NCBI GenBank assembly: GCA_037783415.1
Contig: JAZGTN010000051.1
Span: 124,001 to 188,000 of the forward strand
Origin: Leptasterias polaris
Lineage: Eukaryota; Echinodermata; Asteroidea; Forcipulatida; Asteriidae
Length of the DNA: 64,000 nt
Direction of reading: 5' to 3'
In this document: piece by piece, positions 34,501 through 43,500 of the stretch
How the letters are laid out: each line of letters starts with the position of its first letter
Position numbering within the stretch: the stretch's first letter is position 1
The notes under the pieces: generated by a model
The model's input: only the letters and a program-made list of their open reading frames with translations
Told to the model about the DNA's origin: nothing
Databases searched by the model: none
Position numbers and translations under genes: made by a program

Positions 34501-37500
34501 CAACTCCAGGGTGTACACCAGTACATACGCAAAATCAGATTGGAAATGTGATGATCAAGGGGAAGCAGTGCTGGAGGCTTTGTGATGCACAATCGTACAC
34601 TCCTGCAGTCGGCCTCAAACCTTAAAGATTCCTGCCTCATCGGTGATGAAGGGACTCATTGACTTGAACTCCCCTTTGGCCATGTGTCTGTGTAGATTTT
34701 TGTGTGTCTTGATAATCCAGTAGTTTGAGTGAGAGTGGACCCTATTTAGACTCCTTGTTTACACAAAACTGCATCTTGGTTCGTATGTTCTGGACGAATC
34801 GCCGAACATAGGCTGTAACTTTGATTTACTTTCCCAAGCTGGATACTTCTTGCAGTTTCGGTTGTGATGAGTACAGCTTGGGTCTTGTGTCGTTCCTTAT
34901 CTACCTCTATCTGGTTCACCCTCTCTGCGTCATGTAGCCAACTTTCTTTTGGGATAGTCATTTCTTTGAATAGTTGAATCCAGCTGTCATAAATTATCAG
35001 CCTTGTGTATGTTTTGGTCCAAGTCCAGACCCTGTTGCCATAGATGCTGCATTTCAATCTTGGTACGGATGAGAAAGGCTGCAACAATTGGGTCAAAGAT
35101 CTGTACAATCTGGCTCAGGATCTGACGCTTTGTTTATCTCAGCATCAGTTATCGATCATCGGTGGACAAATTCTTGTCCAAGTCCAAGTTGACCATGTTG
35201 TGGAATTCGTCCGTTTTCGGTTCCATACAGTCCCCATTGCAATACTTTTTTATCAGTTGCGGTGTCCAGAAACTTAATTCTCTCATCTTCCTGGTCACTC
35301 TTCTTGTTTTGTTTCAGAGTTCCATTAGACAGCCAGCCTTTCACTTTGAACCCCCCTTCAGCTAATACCTCATCTATTTCACTTGTCGGCTTCTTGGCCT
35401 CCTTCACAGTGTGGACGGAATCACATATTATGTCATCCATATAGTTGTTCTCTTCGAAGACTAGTGCTTCATCTGGAAATTGTTTTCCCGGCAGCCTCAT
35501 CAGCTGTTCTCATCCGTGCCATGGCTGGAGTATTCTGGTCTCTCCACAAGAAACGATAAAACATGCTGATCACATTCTGGAATCAGAATTTGTTGTTACA
35601 TCTTTGAGATGTCTGCAATGACTGCTACTTCATTTTCAAGGAACTTCAAAATGACTCCAAATAAGTTAAGAAGGTCAGGCCCATTGTGCCAGTAGTCGTT
35701 CAGACATTGCCCATTGTTGGTCACTGACATTTCGGAGAGGCGTGCTTTTGCTTTCTGGCCTTAGATCCCCATGATGAGAGATGTAGTATACGGGACCTTT
35801 GTATGACTTCAGTTCAGCTTCAGACAGCTTCCGGGCAAACTTCTTTTCCACCATTTTCTTCATCTGGGCATCATAGACTTCTGCATAATTTGCGTTTCAG
35901 TCGGCGTTCTGTTCAATAGATCCTCTTCTCTATCTGGATCTTGTTAATATCCAGTAGCCAAGGGCGTCGATCGCTACTGAAAAGTCTTGACAAAATACAT
36001 AACACATTAACCCAAATTTAAAAAAATAACAGTTGATCGTCCTGATTTTTCCCAAAACAGGAGGATGAGGGCCTTTTTATTTTTTATTTTTTATTTTTTT
36101 TCGAAGATGGCCGCCAAGAGTTTCAATTCAAACAGGCCACCAATTCTTCAGTTTGAAATCACCGCTAACTTTCTTTATATTTATTTGTTGCATGAGGTAA
36201 GTTTACATCAAAAATTTAAACAAATTATGTCAAGGGTGGATTAAAAATACAAACAAATATTGTTTTTTTTAAAGAAAAATCGAAAGAAAAAAAAGAAAGA
36301 AAAAAAAGAAGGATGCGGCCTCAAAAAGGGATGCGGGCGGGGACGATCAACTGGTATTTTTTTTTTACTTGGCAATTGCACCCCACACCATTACTTTTAC
36401 ATTTAATTTCTGATATCCATTTTTAATATGCTTCTGGAGTCCGGGGTTTATCGTGTGTCAGCTTGAAGTTCTTCGAAAAAACAAAATACTGCTTCTTCGA
36501 CAAATCTTGTCATGACCCAAACTGCTCCTATTCTTATTTTAATGGATTTTACTACATTTTGTGCGTTGTGCTATTGTAACAAAAGTAACACATTTGCACA
36601 TGCGCGCACACACAGACTTCCTTTTGTGGAGGGATCGTGTACCGTACATAATATAGCATACACAAACGACGCATAACTTGAATGCTAACAAGGTATGTAA
36701 GCGGGATTTTGGCGTTCATGTCTTGGACGAAACTTGTCGTCTATTGTCTGTATTATAGAAACGGAAATAGGCCCAAAATACCATTCTGCGCGTGGTCCAT
36801 CAGAAAAAAAATATGAAAATAAAGAAAACAATTCTTTTATTTGAACAAAAATTGTAATGAAATATTAAATCAAGAAAATGGTGTACATTTTTATATTTTG
36901 TTGCATATTTCTAATGAACAGTCAATCAAAAAGTGGGGGACACATCTGATATGCTGTCCCCCCAGTCTAAAAAGTGGGGATATGTCCCCCCCCCCCCCCC
37001 CCCCCCGTCTTCCACCCATCGACGCCCTTGCCAGTAGCTGCTTTAGATCCAAGGGTAAGGGACGGTCCATCGGTTTCCATTTCGGGTACAGGGTTCTTCT
37101 ATTATTTTGGCTTCGTTTAATACACCGATCCATTAAGCCACGCCCATTTCTCATTGACCAATCACAACCGCGAAATCTGATCACCATTTGAGCCGTTTGG
37201 TGATCTTTGCACTAATGGTGATCGGGTTTCGCGGCTGTGATTGGTCAACTCGTAAGGAGGCGGGGCTTAATGGATCGATCTATTCTGCTGGGCTTAGCTT
37301 TTCAGGTTCACATGTGCATACTGCATTACTTTATACAGCTATTCCTATAGCTTCAGTTTTCCAGAAATCTGTCATGTCTACCGGTATTGAGAACTTCACA
37401 TGGAGAACTCGGCTTGTCTTGGTCAGATCCCCAGGGCCGGTTCCAAAAAATCACATAACCAAATAGTGGAGATCGGCGGGCAATCAGATTATTGACATTG

Positions 37501-40500
37501 CGTATATATCGATATACCAAGCCAATTATACAACATGATAACCCTCAGCGCCCCTTCCAATTACCCCTTACCCCACATTATATTTGCAAAATTTTTAAAC
37601 GCACGAATCGCACGCACTTAGCGGGTGCCATGCGAAGGGCTTCATCCCGGTAGTAGCCATAAGTATTGGTCCTAAAAGAGCGGTTCAAGGTTGCTCTTAA
37701 TATTTTAAATATTACCTTTTGACATCTTAGATTCCGGTTAAAAACAGTTTTACACTTAAAATTTGCATTTAGTTATAAAGAATTCAAGTCAAAAATGCTC
37801 TCCAAGTGGCTTTTTCAGCCTAAAGTCAAAAACTGTTTATCTATGATATTGATATGCATTGACCCCTTGACGTCATCGGTGGCTAGAAACGCAAGGTCAG
37901 CATTAGAAACACAAACATTACACGTCTCTTTGCTTTGAAAACAAAACCAAATCTAGATGAAATCAAACTTACATTATACAGGAAAACATACTTCCAGTGT
38001 ATCCTAAAATTCATCATTGTTGTAAAATGAAGCCTACGCGTTGGTTAGTTTGTCGTAAACAGCCCAAAATTTCAAAGGATTGCAAATGGTGAAGATTGGC
38101 GGTGTGTGAGCGTTAGCTCCGTACATTAAAAAAGCAGATCCAAACTAATTAGCCACCACTGACGTCACGAGTCCTTTGTCGCGCGGTTTCTTTGACCTTG
38201 ATTTCAGATTTTTGGCTGGAAGTGTATCGAGGAAAATGCATTTTACCCTGTTTCATGAGGCAATGGCCTCATAATTAAAAAATTATATTTCTTAACAAAC
38301 TAAATACTGCAGAGCTTCTTAATCTTAGAGCCGCTCTTTAAGGTTTGTGTGCCAAAAGTATGGCGCTCTAGATCTACAATGGACACCTATACGCGGTCAT
38401 TTATTTTTCTCCGCGGCGTTTTTTCCTGTTTGGCGGCGACTTTTTTTTTCTTTTTCCCGTGACCCTTTTTTCCTGCAAAGGTGTGTATTTTGATACCGGA
38501 ACGGCACTTAATATGCGCAGTGACTGTTAGTCGGAGATCACGCCAATATTATCGTTGAGTTTTGGGGAATGGTTCATATTCGCCAAAACCAAATGTCATA
38601 CTGTGCGTTACAAGCAAAGTGCAATCACACAAATTGTCAGTCTTTTAAATGCCTTTTACATTTTTTAATTATTCTTGTTAAACTTTCTTGTGGTGTAAAT
38701 ATTATTGTTCGACCTTCTGTTTTTTTCCAATGTAATTTTTGACAATGTACGCATTATTGATTCTCTTTTTGATGTTCAATTTTGTTTTATTTATTTTGAA
38801 ACAAATTTTAAGTTAACATGTGCAGTTCCAGGTATCTTTGAATAGAATTGAATTTAATTGAATACTGAGTAGCCTACGCGAAATATCGCAACAGTACAGC
38901 GTTGTTCCGCATAATTGAACTATAACTTAAGCCTAAGCCAGATGCTATCACTGAAAAGTCCCGATTTGTCTATGTGATTTAAATGAAATACTTAGTCAGA
39001 ATTGGCAAAAGAACTTGCTGGTTTGATTGGGAGAAAAAAATGATTGAACAATATTACTCTAGACGTAACCTTTCAAGCCCACCCTATCACGTGTGCTTAA
39101 TGGTTGTTTTCACTAAAATCACTTTAAAAATAAGCTTTTAACGTTAAGTTATTATTATAAAAATAAAAAGAATCACCATTTAAGGCATTACAAAATTATT
39201 AAAAGTAAATGATATTAATTTCAATTACTATCGTAAAAATTCATAAACTGAAACCCTCTCATTGGTGGTAGATTGTATTTTTATTACAATTAAATCAGTA
39301 CTGTTTGTTTCCATCAGATATGGGGATAGCGCGGACAATTATTGCGATGATCGGGAAGTTTTGCATTGCAGCTTCGTTTGCAATTATTTTTGTTGTTTCG
39401 GGGGAAATTTACCCCACACCTGTCAGGTAAGTTGTCCTTATGTTCACTGAATCATCTGAATTAGAAATAAATTGAACATACACAACACAAAATGGCTGCG
39501 GTAGGTACTGTACGAGTCCCACATCGAGTGCCATTATTATTATTTTACTTCAACTAACAAAGAACTGAAATCAGTACAGCCAAAAGAATGGGGAGTAATT
39601 AGAAAGTGGCAGTGTGCTCTAGACGCGTCAATCACCAAAGCGTGCTCCACAAAGCTTTAATTTCCTTTCGTTTTATTATAAGGCGTGATCACCCCCCCCC
39701 CCCCCAAAAACGTGTCTTAAAAACGACTTGTGCGATACATGATCGGGAATTGAGTGAATTTTGACACTGAATATTATAGCAAACAAAACCTGATGTTGAA
39801 TTAGTTTTGTGGTACATGGAAACAAATTGTGTGTTTTTTGGACTAGTTCAATCAAACACAGAAAAGATCTTGTTAAATTCCAACAACTGTTCCAATGATT
39901 TTAGAAGTGGTATAGAGGAATAATAATATTAGACTTGTTCCAGTTTCTATATTTTGTAGATTGAAATATAGCCCGAAAATGCACTGTGGGAACTAAAAAT
40001 GGCCGACATATTCGGTGGCCATCTTGGATTCTGTGATTTTAGCCCGTGTTTAGGGATTCAAACTATATTAGTTTTTCACCAATGAAATATTTTTCAAATG
40101 CTAATTTACAACTTTTCTGGCGAAGAAATACTATAGAATAATCAATCAGGCCTCATCATTGTAACCTTAGTGAAGAAACTAAAAGATTAAGATTTGTACA
40201 AAAAATTAGATAAACCAACGATAATAGCGTCCCCCAACAGTGACTCAAGTACTTAAAGTTTAATGTCATGATGTTTATTATTTCCAAATAAGCAATTTTA
40301 CAAAGTTTTATAGCATTTGGATAACAAATACTGAAAATAAGGGGGAAAATACATAAAATTACAATTTTTAAAACTTGTTTATGTCATCAAGTAGAACTTG
40401 GTAAAATGAACATTTATAAACAAGTTTCATGAAGTCACTTTTGAAAATACAAAGGGGGGGAGTTAATTTCGATTTTTTTTTAAAATGCCTGGCAATACTG

Positions 40501-43500
40501 CAAAGAATAAAGTATTTTCCCCATGCAATTTTTGTAACTTTCCACGAGAACAATGTTTCATCTCAACTATGTGTGGTCGATGTTGAAATTGAGGCTTGTG
40601 GGTTATGAGCTGTAACAAAATGTTGTATTATTTAAAAAAGTACAAAACGCCCCTATTTGAAATGAATGGTATATCCTACCCACATAGCTTGTGGTTACTT
40701 TTGTACATTCATTGCAGCCTCTAAAGACCCACCTATCAATACCTTTTTAAAGAAAATAATTGTTAATATGCTATTTAATAGTAACGTGGACTTGAAAAGT
40801 GAAATTTGCCTTTCAAGTCCACGTTACTATTAAATAGCATATTAACAATTATTTTCTTTAAAAAGGTATAGATAGGTGGCAACAGCCGAATTTCAGGTGT
40901 TTTTTGTCATATTTCGGTATGCACAATACCGAAATATGACAAAAACGACCCTGAAATTCGGCTGTTGCCATGGTAACGAGCTAATGTTTTTTATATTGTT
41001 TTCCATATTTTTTAGTTTTTGGCAAAGGTCCATCGAGTACAAAAGTATGAACAAATCTCTTTTTGACCGTGGCCACCCTGTGTTTGGTAGTTTAATTCCC
41101 TTACTCTTATACTGGAAAATGAGGCCCTCTATTGGTGAATTCTTGCCATGCAAATTTTGTCTTAATTTAATGATCTTGTGCACCTTGGAACAATCATTTT
41201 GGGGGTTTTCATCAGGTGAACAAATTATGTATTTCCCAGCAGGTAGGTGTTACCAAAGTGAATAATAATCGGGGGTTGATCTCGGCCTGTTAGGAGAGAG
41301 CAGGTATTTTTCTATAATAATGCTGCGGGTAAACGACCGTATTATAATTATTACCACACATGAAATGAAAAACTGTATGGTATTTCAAGCTCAATCGTAT
41401 TTCAAGCTCTATCGTTTAATACTTCAAAGACAATTAGGATTACTGATCGTGTATTAATAAGCTAATTTAAGTGTGTATCTCCACCCAGGAGTGCTGGTAT
41501 GGGGCTGTCTTCCACTGCAGCCCGTATCGCTGGTATCCTGTCCCCGTTCATGCTGGAATTGAAGTCCGTATGGAAACCGCTCCCCTTTATCTTGTTTGGG
41601 GGACTCTCAATAGCTGCTGGTTTACTTGCCCTTCTGCTTCCAGAGACAAAAGATAAAATACTCCCGGAAACATTGGAAGAAGGAGAAGAATTCGGAAAGT
41701 AAGTTTTCTTTTGTGAAAGTTTTTGTTTTGGAATTTAAAATCTTAATGACATAATAACGGAGGCAATGTAGTTTTCCCGGTGGTTCGTTGGACATCGGGG
41801 GGATGGGAAGAGAAAACAAAGAATATTTCTGCGAAAACCGGAATACGCGTTAAATTGAAGAGACATACACCTTTGATTTGGCCTTTGTGTTTTCAAGATA
41901 ATGACTTGAGAAAGACAGGCAGTTGATTTTGCAACATGGGAACTATAGTTGCAGCCGTAAAATGCATACATCACACTATCCAAGCGGCAGGAACAGAGCT
42001 CCATAGATTTCCTTGCAATAATTGTTAATTTTTTCAGCTTCAAAATGAAGTACATGATGTGATTGTGTTATTTAGTTCTGCAATGGTGTATTCATAGATA
42101 CAGATTGTTTGAGGAAAGCACATCGACATGGAACCTATGAGATTTGAGCCCCATTTTATTTTTTTTAAAACCATGACGTATGTTTTATTTCCTTTTTTCA
42201 AAGGTGCTTCCCACACTATATAATTCTCTCAATACATTAACGAATCGGATGTAAAGTTATGTCACACTTTAGTTCCAAAGAGAATACAAATTTAGTTATT
42301 TGTTTCTTTATAAACTGTGGTGAAAAACCCGCAAGCGGTTCATGTTGTGTCATGAACATGTTTATTTCAATATCTCAGTTCATTTTATTCTAATTAAGCA
42401 ACACTGCAAAAACGTTGGTCAAATCATTTGTTGGGCAAAGTAACTTCCACAATTATTGGTCGATAATTGCCCAACGAATTGGTGTTGTTGGGCAAACATT
42501 TTGTTTGCCCATTTTTTGTATAAGAAGCAGAACAAAAGTTGGGCAAGTGTTGGGCAAATATTTCGTAATCTGAATTCATCATAATTGTTGGTTACACTTT
42601 TGCTTATGTATTGGGCAACTTTTTGGTAAGTTTAATTAATCTCGATTGTTGGTTAAAATTATGCACATTAATTAGTTGGGCAAAATCGTCCGATCATGCG
42701 CACTACGATCAAAGAGTTGTCCAAGAACTGGGCACATTTTACCCCAAAGTTGGGCATTGTTCCCGCCAAACGCCGTGTGTGCATAAAAGCATAAAAACTA
42801 TATTATTTTCCAACATGGCGAGTGGAGGAGTGGTTGTGACCGTGTCGTCTCTCTTAAACGAGCGAGGTTGCCCAGTGGTTATAGATCCACATTGAAGGTT
42901 AGTTTTTAACTAAAATGAAGTTGTGTTTCCTATTCAGTCGTACATAGTCGTGACAGTTGCAGAGCAAGCAACACAGTGACACTACCGTTGAATTATTTTC
43001 AGTTTTATCATGCCATTATGTGCAACGCTGCGGCCCGTGGCATGTACAGTATGTTGTGTTGTATGTGTGTGTGTAGTACATGTACATTATGACAAATACA
43101 TGCATGAAACTATCACTGCATTGCTTGCGCTGCAACTGTCACGACTGTGTACAACAACTGAACAGGAAACAAACTTTGATTAGTTAAAAACTAACCTTCC
43201 AAGACATCTACAAACCACTGGGCACCCTCACGTTTTTCAGAGAGACGCCAAGGTCACAGCTCGCCATCGTTTGCCATTTACTGTGTACAACAACTGAACA
43301 GGAAACAAACTTTGATTAGTTAAAAACTAACCTTCCAAGACATCTACAAACCACTGGGCACCCTCACGTTTTTCAGAGAGACGCCAAGGTCACAGCTCGC
43401 CATCGTTTGCCATTTACCCCATCGTTTACCCCAAAGTTGGGCATTGTTCCCGCCAAACGCCGTGTGTGCATAAAAGCATAAAAACTAAAAGATCGTTTCT

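Noticed and set aside
42611..42895. A 94-codon plus-strand frame in intron 9 ending MASGGVVVTVSSLL...
   Set aside because: It begins within the repeated GTTGGGCA region and stops at the donor-like site; it is not a standalone gene, so only the inverted first-exon-like block is reported.
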